From: Rosenbergiella metrosideri | GTDB taxonomy: Bacteria; Pseudomonadota; Gammaproteobacteria; Enterobacterales; Enterobacteriaceae | DNA length: 64,000 nucleotides | Assembly (NCBI RefSeq): GCF_022602565.1 | Contig: NZ_JALBCV010000004.1 | Coordinates: forward strand, 62,001 to 126,000 | Direction of reading: 5' to 3' | Shown: positions 1-9,333 of the stretch, one piece after another | Numbering within the stretch: the first letter of the stretch is position 1 | Layout: each line of letters opens with the position of its first letter | Position numbers and translations under genes: made by a program | Notes under the pieces: generated by a model | The model's input: the letters and a program-made list of their open reading frames with translations, nothing else | Database searches by the model: none | What the model was told of the DNA's origin: nothing

Positions 1-53
1 CCTGAAAGTTCTATCATAACAGCGAAGCGATAAGCGCGCTAAACTTAGCTGAC

Positions 54-1436
54 TTATTCCACGTGGGTGACGGGCATCACTTTAGCCTTAAAAGGGGCCA
101 AACCGGCTTTAGGCAGCACGATATTCAACAGTATCGCTACTAGCCCGCCACTGGTCACTGCACCATGCAGTAAGCTTTGTAAGAAGACGGGTAAACCACG
201 AATAATCTCTGGTTGCGCCTCAATACCCAGCCCAACCCCAAACGCGATAGCGATAATCAGCATACTGCGATTGTCCAAAGCTTCACGTGTCATGATACGA
301 ATTCCAGCGGCAATTACGTTACCGAACATCACCAAGGTCGCCCCCCCCAGTACCGGTTTAGGGAGTTGTTGTAATAAATGGCTAAACATGGGGAAAAAAC
401 TGAGCAGCAGTAAAAGCCCACCGATCCAATACCCAGCGTAGCGGCTGGCCACTTGGGTCATTTGAATCACCCCGTTATTCTGCGCAAAGGTCGTATTAGG
501 GAACGAGTTGAACGTTGCCGCAATTAAGCAACTGACACCGTCGCCAATAATCCCGCCCTTGATACGACGAGTGTATTCAGGGCCCTCAAGAGGCTGCTGA
601 GAGATCATGCAGTTAGCGGTTAAATCGCCGACAGCTTCAATAATTGCAATCAAGGCGACTAATGCGATGGGGATAAACATGCTCCAACTAAAGGCAAATC
701 CAAAACGAAAAGGAATAGGTAATGTTATCGCCGGGCCATTGAGTGCCAGTTGTGGGTGGAAACTTCCCTGCCAAGCAGCTATTGCGGTACCTAGCACAAT
801 ACCACTCACAATAGAGGAGAGACGTAACCAAGGCGACTTACAGCAATTAAGGGCAATAATCACCGCTAAGGTAATTCCCCCAAGAACTAAGTGTGAGGGC
901 GCGCCGAAGTCTGTGGCTGTCGCCCCGCCGCCCCAGTCGGTGATACTCACTTTTACTAGGCTAATCCCTATTAATACAATAACAATACCGGTCACTAGCG
1001 GCGTCAGGACCTTAGCAAAAAGATGGATAAAACGGCTGACAATAATCGGGATCAAGGCGGCGACTAAGCTCGATCCAAAGATCATCGCCAAAATATCTTC
1101 GGGTAAAGCCCCTTGCTGTTTCATCGCCAACCCGCCGGAGATGATGACGCCTAAAAACGCAAAGCTGGTGCCTTGTAAACAGATCATGCCGGCACCAACC
1201 TTCATAAAGCGGCCGGCTTGCACCATGGTGCCTAAGCCTGAAGCAAACAACGACATACTAATTAAATAAGGTAAGTAGCTATTGAGTCCTAGAGTGGAGC
1301 CGATAATTAAAGGAGGCGTAATGACCCCAACAATGCTCGCCAAAATATGTTGGATCGCGGTAAACAGACCCGCCGTAAACGGCATTTTCTCGTTTAATCC
1401 GTAGAGAAGTTGATGTTGGCGAGTTGGCTGTTCCAT
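54..1436 (-). CDS. NCS2-family purine (xanthine/urate-type) permease
   Basis: Inner-membrane nucleobase:cation symporter of the NCS2 family, about 460 residues with 12 or more hydrophobic segments. It contains the family hallmarks QGTSFAFLG, SMLFASG-like (SMSLFASG), QNNGVIQMT and GGATLVMFG, and is close in pattern to E. coli XanP/XanQ/UacT. I start it at the ATG ending at 1436, because a GGAG lies 8 nt upstream; a 21-residue upstream extension has no ribosome binding site. It is monocistronic, with about 200 bases to the tetR gene upstream on the same strand. The exact substrate (xanthine, urate or uracil) cannot be told by eye. A purine permease may be relevant to the deaminase locus at 51-62 kb, but no linkage is visible. 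Confidence 0.85.
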   Translation of the reverse strand: MEQPTRQHQLLYGLNEKMPFTAGLFTAIQHILASIVGVITPPLIIGSTLGLNSYLPYLISMSLFASGLGTMVQAGRFMKVGAGMICLQGTSFAFLGVIISGGLAMKQQGALPEDILAMIFGSSLVAALIPIIVSRFIHLFAKVLTPLVTGIVIVLIGISLVKVSITDWGGGATATDFGAPSHLVLGGITLAVIIALNCCKSPWLRLSSIVSGIVLGTAIAAWQGSFHPQLALNGPAITLPIPFRFGFAFSWSMFIPIALVALIAIIEAVGDLTANCMISQQPLEGPEYTRRIKGGIIGDGVSCLIAATFNSFPNTTFAQNNGVIQMTQVASRYAGYWIGGLLLLLSFFPMFSHLLQQLPKPVLGGATLVMFGNVIAAGIRIMTREALDNRSMLIIAIAFGVGLGIEAQPEIIRGLPVFLQSLLHGAVTSGGLVAILLNIVLPKAGLAPFKAKVMPVTHVE

Positions 1437-1643
1437 GATCTTGGCTCCAATAGTTGCAATGAAATTATTTTTGCAATTTCTAGGCCAAATTCTCGACAAT
1501 ATCTTATTTAAAAAATAATTTATTGAAACATAAGCGTTAATTATGAAACTAAAATATCAGACCGAGCGATTCTGCCCCCCTAAGTGGAGCGATTGCACAA
1601 TGATTATGCATCGCTCACTCCCTATGCACCAAAGCGCGGCAAT

Positions 1644-2243
1644 TCACTGAGACAGCGCAGCAGCATTAATCTCCAAAAATAACGACTTATACCACTGCAT
1701 GAGTCGCTTACGCTGCGCCGGAGTTTGTTCATACAGTCGACGAAAAGCGACACCCTCAATGATAATGGCAATCAGTTCAGAACTATCGGCTAAAGCCTCT
1801 TCACTCACCTGCGGCAGATGTCGACGGATCATCGTGATCGCCTCGTTTTTCATCTTCTGATCGGCTCGTTGTAAAATCGCCAATAAGCGAGGATTACGAA
1901 GGGATTCCGCGTTGATTTCCATCAAGAGCGCATCATCCAGCCGTTGACTGTCGGTAGGCGGTATTGCGCGAGCCAATAGTACCGCTTTTTGTTCCAAGTC
2001 GTGATTCTGCGCTAAAAATAGTGCAACCCTTTCACTGACAATTTGGTTGACCACCGCTTCGACTATCTCTTCTTTATTTACGAAGATCCGGTAGATCTGT
2101 CCCACACTTAGCGTTGAGTCTTTGGCTATCACCGCTAATGTGGTGCCATGTAATCCATTTCGCTGAAAGCTCTTGCGGGCAATATCAATCAACGCATCCT
2201 TGCGCTGTTGTTGGCGAACCGATAATGCTTTGGGTTCTATCAT
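1644..2243 (-). CDS. TetR-family regulator at the end of the RND efflux operon
   Basis: 199 residues. The N-terminal helix-turn-helix spans about residues 12-55 (GLHGTTLAVIAKDSTLSVGQIYRIF), typical of TetR repressors, and the C-terminal two thirds is an all-helical ligand-binding domain. The gene is the last on the same strand as the adaptor, pump and outer-membrane factor, 30 bases after the latter, so it is probably co-transcribed. Most RND-linked TetR genes are divergent, so this arrangement would give feedback control. A plausible operator is the inverted repeat at 7964-7985. The inducer is unknown. Confidence 0.85.
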   Translation of the reverse strand: MIEPKALSVRQQQRKDALIDIARKSFQRNGLHGTTLAVIAKDSTLSVGQIYRIFVNKEEIVEAVVNQIVSERVALFLAQNHDLEQKAVLLARAIPPTDSQRLDDALLMEINAESLRNPRLLAILQRADQKMKNEAITMIRRHLPQVSEEALADSSELIAIIIEGVAFRRLYEQTPAQRKRLMQWYKSLFLEINAAALSQ

Positions 2244-2273
2244 AGTTGAGCATTTCCTCAGCAGCTAGGCTAC

Positions 2274-3674
2274 TTAGCGCCATCCGCCTCCTAACACTTT
2301 ATATAACGTCACTTGTTGTGTGAGGGAGGAAGAAAGCACTGTCAAATAAGTCTGTTGCGCCGAGTATAAAGAACGCTGGGCCGTCAGTACATCAAGATAT
2401 CCGTCCATTCCTTCCTGATAACGCCGCTGCGCGAGGGTGTAATAGCGTTGATTAGTGGCGACATCCGCCGCTCGTAATCCCACTTCTTTCTGATAGGTTT
2501 CTTTACCTACCAAGGCATCAGATACCTCTTGGAAGGCAACTTGTATAGCTTTTTCGTAAGCTGCAACATCGCTACGCGCCGTCACTTTCGCGAGATCGAG
2601 CGTGGCCTGATTTTTTCCACCGTCAAAAAGAGGCAGCGAAAGCGTCGGGACAAAGGTCCAGCCACCGGTTCCCGCTCCTAATAATGAGGAGAGGTTGCTC
2701 GATAAGCTACCGCCGGTCGCCGTAAGGGAGATTGATGGGAAGAATGCCGCGCGTGCCACGCCAATATTGGCATTGGCCGCTTTCAAGGTATGTTCAGCAG
2801 CCAAAATATCTGGGCGGCGTGTCAATACGCTAGAAGGCAGCTCGCTACTCAGTGCGGGGAAAACATGGATCGACGTTAAGCTTGCATTCTTGGCAATCTG
2901 AGGGGGTAAGGTCGTTCCAAGTAACAGCTGTAGTGCGTAAGCCGCTTGTCGGCGATCGCGATCGTACTGCACAATATCCGCTTGGGCACTCTCCAGCGCA
3001 GTACGTGACTGTAAAAGATCTTGCTCATTAGCCACTCCCGCTGTAAGTCTTTTCTGCACCAGATTATAGGAGTATTGCTGGCTGGCTACCGTCTCGGCGG
3101 CTACTTGGTGTAAATCGTTATCTGCCGCAAGAGTAATGTAAGCGCTAACCACTTCAGCTACCAGCGACAGCTGGGTCGCTTGTTGCGTAGCCTGATAACT
3201 CAAATATTCTTCCAGTGACTGTTCACGCAGATTACGTAATTTGCCAAAAAAATCGAGCTCCCAGCTCGCCGAAGCGGTGGCTTCATACTGCTGATAAGTC
3301 ACCGGCCCACTGCTTTGCGTGGAATAGAGATTGGCCGGTAAATGTTCAGCCGTTTTAGTCGCCGTCCCAGAGACTGACGGCAAAAGATCCGCTTGTGTAA
3401 TCCCTAACTGTGCTCGCGCTCCCTCGACGTTTAATGCAGCAACCCGTAAATCACGGTTATTGTCCAAGGCTAAGCGGATTAACTGTTGTAGCCGAGGGTC
3501 GGTAAAAAATTGAGACCATGCCAACGATGAGGCTTTCGCCCCTTGGGTCGACGGCTCTTGCCATTGTGGCGTAATGGGGGCGGCAGGCCGCTGGTAATGG
3601 GGAGCTAGATTACAGCCACTTACCAGTAGTAGACCGACGAGGCTAAGACGGCTTAACGCGATACGCTTATTCAT
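2274..3674 (-). CDS. RND efflux outer-membrane factor lipoprotein (OprM/AdeC type)
   Basis: Outer-membrane channel of a tripartite efflux system, about 466 residues. The signal peptide ends in a lipobox (LLLVSGC), followed by NLAPHYQRP, as in OprM/CusC-type factors. Two TolC-like repeats follow, with the LRREIL-like ELDFFGKLRN and SLPLFDGG motifs. The ATG ending at 3674 is preferred over an upstream one because GAAGG lies 8 nt before it; it overlaps the pump's 3' end by 8 bases, which suggests translational coupling. It completes the pump with the two upstream genes. Confidence 0.92.
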   Translation of the reverse strand: MNKRIALSRLSLVGLLLVSGCNLAPHYQRPAAPITPQWQEPSTQGAKASSLAWSQFFTDPRLQQLIRLALDNNRDLRVAALNVEGARAQLGITQADLLPSVSGTATKTAEHLPANLYSTQSSGPVTYQQYEATASASWELDFFGKLRNLREQSLEEYLSYQATQQATQLSLVAEVVSAYITLAADNDLHQVAAETVASQQYSYNLVQKRLTAGVANEQDLLQSRTALESAQADIVQYDRDRRQAAYALQLLLGTTLPPQIAKNASLTSIHVFPALSSELPSSVLTRRPDILAAEHTLKAANANIGVARAAFFPSISLTATGGSLSSNLSSLLGAGTGGWTFVPTLSLPLFDGGKNQATLDLAKVTARSDVAAYEKAIQVAFQEVSDALVGKETYQKEVGLRAADVATNQRYYTLAQRRYQEGMDGYLDVLTAQRSLYSAQQTYLTVLSSSLTQQVTLYKVLGGGWR

Positions 3675-6600
3675 GAGAGTGATCCTTCGCTGAGCTGAGG
3701 GCACGAGTGACTTTCTGTGTCAGAGAGACAACCAGCACATAAAATAGTGGCACCATAAAAATGGCTAAAAAGGTAGCCGAAAGCATTCCACCAATCACCG
3801 CCGTCCCAATAGAGTGTTGGCTTCCCGCACCGGCTCCGTTAGATATCGTTAAGGGGAATACTCCCAAGATAAAGGCCATCGAGGTCATGATGATCGGACG
3901 AATACGCAAACGAGCGGCCTCCACGGCTGCCTCAATAACGCCCCGCCCCTGTTCGGTAAGCTCTTTTGCAAACTCAATAATCAGGATGGCATTCTTCGCC
4001 GCTAAACCGACCGTCGTTAATAGTCCCACTTGGAAGAACACATCGTTCGCAATGTCTCGCAACATCACGGCCGTTACGGTACCGATGATACCGAGCGGTA
4101 CCACCAGCAACACGGCAAATGGCACGGACCAGCTCTCATACAACGCGGCGAGACAGAGAAAGACGATTAATACTGATAAGCCATAGAGCAGCGGCGTCTG
4201 ACTACCCGATGCCTGTTCCTCATAGGAGAGACCATGCCAAGCAATGGGGTAGCCCTGAGGGAGCTTCGCGGCAATCTCCTCCACCGCCTTCACCGCATCG
4301 CTACTGCTGTAGCCATCAGCAGGAGAGCCTTGGATATTAACCGCAGAAACGCCATTAAATCGCTCGTAACGCGGTGATCCCATCGTCCAGTAGCCCCCCC
4401 CGAAAGCCGAAAAGGGAACCATCTCACCACTGCTATTCCGGACATACCATTTATTGAGATCTTCAGGAGTAATACGCGCGGTGGCTCTCCCCTGTAGATA
4501 GACATTTTTAACCCGCCCGTTATACAAGAATTGGTTTACATAGCTGCCTCCCCAAGCCGCCGAGAGCGTACTATTAATATCACTTTCCGAGAGACCATCC
4601 GCTTTCGCTTTCTCTTCATCGATAGAAAGCTGATATTGTGCCTCGTCATCCATTCCGTTATGTCTTACCATCGATAAACGTGGATCTTGATTGGTCATCT
4701 TCAGGAACTTCTGCATGGTCTGCATCAATGCGGCATGTCCTTGATTGCCTTGGTCCTCAAGATACATATCGAATCCACTGCTGTTACCCAACTCCATCAC
4801 CGCAGGCGGGACCATCACGATAATCTTTGCTTGACCATTTTGTGCGAAGTGCGCCATTGCTCGCGCGGCAATCGCTGACACGTTTTGCTGGGCCTTAGGC
4901 CGGTCTTGCCATAGTTTTAATTTAACAAACGCAATTGCCCCATTCTGTCCGCGTCCAGCAAAGCTAAAGCCGTTAGCGGCAAAGACAGAATCAACATTGT
5001 CTTTTTCTTGCGTTAAAAAGTAGTCATCGATTTGCTTGATCACCGCTTGCGTCCGCTCGGCAGAGGCATTCTGTGGCAGGGTGGCTTGTACCATTAACAC
5101 GGCCTGATCTTCTTCAGGCAAGAAAGTGGAAGGTAAGGAGATGAAGAGGTACACCGTGCCTGCAACAAGGCCGATATAAAGGCAAACAAAGAGCCAGCGG
5201 CGCTTAATCACCCCTCCGACACTACGGGTATAAGCCTCGGTACCTCGCGCAAAGGAACGGTTAAATATCCCCGCAATACCGCGCTGTTTTCTCTGCGGAT
5301 CAACCGGTTTTAATAAGGTTGCACACAATGCAGGGGTGAAAATAAGCGCTGTTAACACCGACAGCGCCATCGCTGAAACGATGGTGACCGAAAATTGACG
5401 GTAGATTATCCCAGTGGACCCCCCAAAAAAGGCCATCGGTAACAGTACGGCACTGAGTACCAGTGCGATACCAAATAGCGCCCCTTGAACTTCTTGCATC
5501 GATTTAAGCGTGGCCGCTTGTGGCGAAAGTCCTTCTTCCTCCATCACCCTTTCGACGTTTTCAACCACAACAATGGCATCGTCAACGAGTAGCCCGATGG
5601 CCAGTACCATTCCGAACATCGATAAGGTATTAATCGAGTAGCCAAATAGGTAAAGCACGCAAAAAGTGCCCATTAATACCACCGGTACGACTAAGGTAGT
5701 AATGACGGTGGCACGGAGATTCTGCAGAAAAATCAGCATCACAAAGAAAACAAGGACGATTGCTTCGATCAGGGTTTTAACGACTTCATGAATCGAGGCA
5801 CTGACCACTGGAGAGGTATCATAAGGAAGCACTATCTCCACGCCTGGAGGAAGTGACCCTTTTAACTGGTCAACCGTGGCTCTAACGCGGGTCACGGTAT
5901 CCAGTAAGTTGGCACCGGTAGCGAGGCGTAATGCCATCCCGACTGAGGGCTTCCCATTATAGGTCGAGGATATACTATAATCCTCCGGTCCCAGATCGAC
6001 ATTTGCGACATCTTTAAGGCGGATCTGCGAGCCATCGCTATTCACTTTCAATAAGATATTGCGAAATTGCTCCGCCGAATTGAGGCGGGTTTTGCCGACC
6101 ACGGTGGCACTGTATTGCGTGCCTGGAGCCGTGGGTAACCCACCCACTTTACCGGAAGAAACTTGGGTATTTTGGTTCTCAATTGCGGTAGAAAGATCAC
6201 TTGGCATCAAGCCATATTTAAACAGTTTACTGGGATCCATCCACACGCGCATCGCGTATTCAGATCCCATTACCATAAAGTCACCAACCCCTTTGGTCCG
6301 CGCAATCGGATCTTCTAATTTTGAGACTAAGAGATCGCCTAAGTCAGCGTCAGATAATTTTCCCTCTTTCGATACTAAGCCAATCACCATCATAAAGTTG
6401 GATTGGTATTTTGCGACGGTGACGCCTTGCTCAGTGACCTCCTCGGGTAAAGAGGTTTCAGCGACAGAGACCTTATTTTGTACTTGGACCTGAGCAATAT
6501 CTGGGTCCGTACCTTGTTCAAAGGTCGCGATAATCGTCGCGCTGCCATCACTATTACTGTTCGACTCAAGATAGCGGAGATTATCGATACCTGTCAGTTG

Positions 6601-6801
6601 CTGCTCGATAACCTGTACGGCAGTATTTTGTACCGTTTCCGCACTTGCTCCAGGATAAGTGATACTGATGGAAATGGCAGGGGGTGCGATTGACGGATAT
6701 TGATTCACCGACAGCCCACGAATAGCGAGTATACCGGCCACAACCATCAGGATGGCGATAACCCATGCGAAGACGGGTCTATGAATAAAAAAACGAGACA
6801 T
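3667..6801 (-). CDS. RND multidrug efflux pump, HAE1 (AcrB-like)
   Basis: Inner-membrane proton/drug antiporter of 1044 residues, the usual AcrB length. It begins MSRFFIHRPVFAWVIAI and has the proton-relay pair in GLLVDDAIVVVEN (near residue 406), the FGGSTG loop and the C-terminal AKNAILIIEFAKE helix of the family. It lies 15 bases after the adaptor gene. It resembles AcrB, SdeY or EefB rather than the metal-exporting CusA group. Substrates are expected to be amphiphilic drugs, bile salts or plant phenolics, which is a family-level inference. Confidence 0.95.
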   Translation of the reverse strand: MSRFFIHRPVFAWVIAILMVVAGILAIRGLSVNQYPSIAPPAISISITYPGASAETVQNTAVQVIEQQLTGIDNLRYLESNSNSDGSATIIATFEQGTDPDIAQVQVQNKVSVAETSLPEEVTEQGVTVAKYQSNFMMVIGLVSKEGKLSDADLGDLLVSKLEDPIARTKGVGDFMVMGSEYAMRVWMDPSKLFKYGLMPSDLSTAIENQNTQVSSGKVGGLPTAPGTQYSATVVGKTRLNSAEQFRNILLKVNSDGSQIRLKDVANVDLGPEDYSISSTYNGKPSVGMALRLATGANLLDTVTRVRATVDQLKGSLPPGVEIVLPYDTSPVVSASIHEVVKTLIEAIVLVFFVMLIFLQNLRATVITTLVVPVVLMGTFCVLYLFGYSINTLSMFGMVLAIGLLVDDAIVVVENVERVMEEEGLSPQAATLKSMQEVQGALFGIALVLSAVLLPMAFFGGSTGIIYRQFSVTIVSAMALSVLTALIFTPALCATLLKPVDPQRKQRGIAGIFNRSFARGTEAYTRSVGGVIKRRWLFVCLYIGLVAGTVYLFISLPSTFLPEEDQAVLMVQATLPQNASAERTQAVIKQIDDYFLTQEKDNVDSVFAANGFSFAGRGQNGAIAFVKLKLWQDRPKAQQNVSAIAARAMAHFAQNGQAKIIVMVPPAVMELGNSSGFDMYLEDQGNQGHAALMQTMQKFLKMTNQDPRLSMVRHNGMDDEAQYQLSIDEEKAKADGLSESDINSTLSAAWGGSYVNQFLYNGRVKNVYLQGRATARITPEDLNKWYVRNSSGEMVPFSAFGGGYWTMGSPRYERFNGVSAVNIQGSPADGYSSSDAVKAVEEIAAKLPQGYPIAWHGLSYEEQASGSQTPLLYGLSVLIVFLCLAALYESWSVPFAVLLVVPLGIIGTVTAVMLRDIANDVFFQVGLLTTVGLAAKNAILIIEFAKELTEQGRGVIEAAVEAARLRIRPIIMTSMAFILGVFPLTISNGAGAGSQHSIGTAVIGGMLSATFLAIFMVPLFYVLVVSLTQKVTRALSSAKDHSHE

Positions 6802-6816
6802 AAGCTAAAGTGTCCT

Positions 6817-7947
6817 TCACTGAGCGGCTTTATCAGTCGTGGAAAGGGAAAGCGAGGAGGTCGTCGCCGCGGACTGAGTGGATTGCGGGCTAACGGTATC
6901 TCCCTGCGTTAAATCTTGCACATGATTCGTTGCAATCCTCTCACCGGCTTGCAGCCCTGCAGTGACCTGCCATTGACCTTGTTGCATTTGCCCTAAGGTG
7001 ATTTCTCGCTGCACCACCTTGTTCTCCTGAGTCACCAAATAGACATAAGGTAAGTTACGACTATCACGTAACACTGCGCGCTGCGGGATCAGTATTCCTC
7101 GCTGTACGACACCTTGGGTTAATCTGGCGCGCACAAACATACCAGGCAGCAGGATGGCATCAGGATTAGGAAAAGTCGCTCTAAGGGTGATACTGCCCGT
7201 CCCCTCCTCGACTTGAACCTCTGAAAAGTCTAAACGCCCTGTCAGCGGGTATTGGCTACCATCTTCTAAGGTAAGCTTAACCCCAGCGGCATTATCGCCC
7301 ACTTTTTCGAGCTGCCCACTGGCGAAGGCTCGACGCAGCGCCAGCATATCGCTAGCAGATTCCGTGATATCCACATACATCGGATTTAGCTGGGTGATAG
7401 TCGCCAAGGCAGTAGTTTGGTCTGCGGTGACAAGGGCCCCCTGAGTGATCGACGAACGCCCGATACGGCCGGAAATACTGGCCCGGACTTGGGTATAGCC
7501 CAAGTTAACCTTCGCGGTATCTCTATCCGCTTTGGCCTGTAAATAGGTAGATTGCGCCGTTTGAAGGTCTTGCTGACTCACCGCTTGGTCGGCCGCTAAG
7601 CGTCGGTAACGTTGGTATATGCGTTGACTATCAATAAATTCGGCATTCGCTTTTTCATACGCAGCTTGATAGGTGGCCGGATCAATAAGGTATAGCGGCT
7701 CGCCTGCTTTGACCTCCGTCCCCTCTTTAAATAGACGCTTAATAACAACCCCGCCGACTTGTGGACGGACCTCTGCCTGTTGTACTGAGGCAAGGCGTCC
7801 GGGGAGATCAGCATTAACCGTTATCGGTTGGGGAGTAAGCGTAAGAACTTCAACGCTAAGGGGGGAAGCAGTCTGTGTAGTCTGCGAAGAATTATCACAG
7901 GCGGTAAGAAAAAGCGTGATGCAAAGAAGTGAATACCTGAGTGTCAT
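6817..7947 (-). CDS. RND periplasmic adaptor lipoprotein (AcrA-like)
   Basis: Membrane-fusion subunit, 376 residues. The lipoprotein signal ends in LFLTAC. A split lipoyl domain follows (RPQVGGVVIKRLFKEGTEVKAG and VRASISGRIGRSSITQGALV), with a helical hairpin between the halves and a beta-barrel domain after them. It is the first gene of the efflux operon. An AGGG lies upstream of the ATG ending at 7947, and an inverted repeat sits 17 bases beyond the start codon in the leader or promoter region. Confidence 0.93.
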   Translation of the reverse strand: MTLRYSLLCITLFLTACDNSSQTTQTASPLSVEVLTLTPQPITVNADLPGRLASVQQAEVRPQVGGVVIKRLFKEGTEVKAGEPLYLIDPATYQAAYEKANAEFIDSQRIYQRYRRLAADQAVSQQDLQTAQSTYLQAKADRDTAKVNLGYTQVRASISGRIGRSSITQGALVTADQTTALATITQLNPMYVDITESASDMLALRRAFASGQLEKVGDNAAGVKLTLEDGSQYPLTGRLDFSEVQVEEGTGSITLRATFPNPDAILLPGMFVRARLTQGVVQRGILIPQRAVLRDSRNLPYVYLVTQENKVVQREITLGQMQQGQWQVTAGLQAGERIATNHVQDLTQGDTVSPQSTQSAATTSSLSLSTTDKAAQ

Positions 7948-7963
7948 GATGGCCAGCCCTAAG

Positions 7964-7985
7964 AATGAGAATATTCATTCTCATT
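7964..7985. promoter_or_regulatory. Inverted-repeat operator upstream of the efflux operon
   Basis: A perfect 9-bp inverted repeat, AATGAGAAT-attc-ATTCTCATT, lies 17 bases upstream of the adaptor ATG. The length and symmetry suit a TetR-family operator for the regulator encoded at the operon's 3' end. The sequence also resembles a Fur box (NAT-rich, AATGAGAAT/ATTCTCATT half-sites), so iron control is an alternative. Confidence 0.6.
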
Positions 7986-8054
7986 TCAAGTAGGCGATTT
8001 CTCAAGTCAACCTAGGGTGATTTTCGAAAACATTACGCTTTGATAATAATACAT

Positions 8055-8080
8055 AAAAAAAACCCGGCTTTCGCCGGGTT
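8055..8080 (-). terminator. Rho-independent terminator of the DUF2382/OmpA operon
   Basis: A perfect 8-bp GC-rich stem, AACCCGGC-tttc-GCCGGGTT, is followed in the minus direction by a run of T (A run at 8055-8062 on the plus strand). It lies about 20 bases after the stop at 8099. Confidence 0.9.
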
Positions 8081-8098
8081 CTGTCACTCACTGGAGCA

Positions 8099-8884
8099 TT
8101 ACTTCTTCAGATTTTCTTCGTTGTGTAGACGCTCAACTTCAGCATGCTGTTGACGAACAGTGTCTTTGATCTCTTCGTCGTGGTTAGTATTAACTTTCTT
8201 CACTACCACTTCTTCAACGACATGGGCGGTTTTATTAACGACTGGCTTCTCCGCCAATTCGTCGACCACGACACTTTTATCACTCCAGTCGATGTTCTGG
8301 CCTGTTACAGGACGATTGACTGAATTACGTACCACTTCGGCGTGTTGCTCACGAAGGTTGACCTTCTGTGAAACATCTTCAGTCGTTACATAGCGGCGGA
8401 TACGCGTGGTACCCTCTTTCACCAAACGCTTGCCCACTTCCAGCTCTTCTTTCGCCAGTTGCAGAATTTCATCTTTCGTTTCATTACCAGTCAGGTGAGG
8501 ACGGGTATCACGTGGCGTCGGTGCAACAGGTGCTGCGGCGGTTTCTGTACCGCGTGCTTTCGCGGGGACATCGACCAGCTGATGACGGTTAAGGATAGCT
8601 AATGCTTTAGCATGCTCATCTTCACCGTGTGCAACGACTGTTAACACCGCACCATTTTTGTGAAGAGCTTCGCTGTACAGCTCAGCATGCTCTTCTTCAA
8701 CATCGTTTCCAAACAGGCGCTTCCAGATACTCGTATCTTTGAAAACGGTGCTGTCACTATCAAGGTCACGACCATGGATCACACTGATATCGCTTTCTTT
8801 AAAGTCAGCTTTAATGAGATTACGTTCAGCCGCTTGTGCGTGTTCAACTGTATCAAATAATGTGACGATTTTTTCGCTAGACAT
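8099..8884 (-). CDS. YsnF/AvaK-type DUF2382 stress protein
   Basis: 261 residues. The N-terminal part (about 1-110) matches the general-stress 17M-like fold (KIVTLFDTVEHAQAAERNLIKADF). The C-terminal part is a DUF2382 domain rich in charged residues (LAKEELEVGKRLVKEGTTRIRRYV, then REQHAEVVRNSVNRPV). There is no signal peptide, so it is probably cytoplasmic. It is the last of three same-strand genes ending at a strong terminator. The biochemical function of DUF2382 is unknown; association with stress or desiccation is family-level knowledge. Confidence 0.85.
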   Translation of the reverse strand: MSSEKIVTLFDTVEHAQAAERNLIKADFKESDISVIHGRDLDSDSTVFKDTSIWKRLFGNDVEEEHAELYSEALHKNGAVLTVVAHGEDEHAKALAILNRHQLVDVPAKARGTETAAAPVAPTPRDTRPHLTGNETKDEILQLAKEELEVGKRLVKEGTTRIRRYVTTEDVSQKVNLREQHAEVVRNSVNRPVTGQNIDWSDKSVVVDELAEKPVVNKTAHVVEEVVVKKVNTNHDEEIKDTVRQQHAEVERLHNEENLKK

Positions 8885-8893
8885 ATTTTTACC

Positions 8894-9313
8894 TCATTTA
8901 TCGGTGGATATTTTTTTTTGAGAAACGGTCTGATACTTAAGCGTTTCTTCGGATTTGAATTCGTTTACACTCTCATGACTCTCTATTCTAATCTCCTCCT
9001 TAAGATATATTTTCTTCACTATCTCTATGTGCTCCTCAAAGATGGGAATAATTTTAACCCCATTCTCTTCACGTATTTTAGGAATATCAGAAATATACTG
9101 ACCAATGGGGACATGTTTTATTTCTGCCTGCCGACTCATTAACTTTTCGTTGATATCGACTTTCTTGGTTTCCGTTTTTCTTTCAACTTGAAATTGACTT
9201 TTGACATACTGTTTCTTTTCAATTTCAACTCTTTCTTCCACCAGAGGAATAATCAAATCCTCTGGCTGTTCATTGGGAGTGTTCTTTATTTCTGGTTGTT
9301 TATCAGAATTCAT
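8894..9313 (-). CDS. Small DUF2382-like protein
   Basis: About 139 residues, strongly charged, with the DUF2382 pattern IIPLVEERVEIEKKQYVKSQFQVERKTETKKVDINEKL followed by a second repeat-like segment ending SHESVNEF. No signal peptide or membrane segment is visible. GGGGA lies upstream of a GTG (ending 9316) and an ATG (ending 9313); I use the ATG. It lies between the OmpA-domain gene and the larger DUF2382 gene and is markedly more AT-rich than both. It looks like a divergent partner of the 261-residue protein. Confidence 0.75.
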   Translation of the reverse strand: MNSDKQPEIKNTPNEQPEDLIIPLVEERVEIEKKQYVKSQFQVERKTETKKVDINEKLMSRQAEIKHVPIGQYISDIPKIREENGVKIIPIFEEHIEIVKKIYLKEEIRIESHESVNEFKSEETLKYQTVSQKKISTDK

Positions 9314-9333
9314 CACACTTATTCCCCGATTAC

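Noticed and set aside
607-1269. Long plus-strand open frame of about 220 codons
   Set aside because: It is antisense to the purine permease, has no ribosome binding site and no family resemblance.
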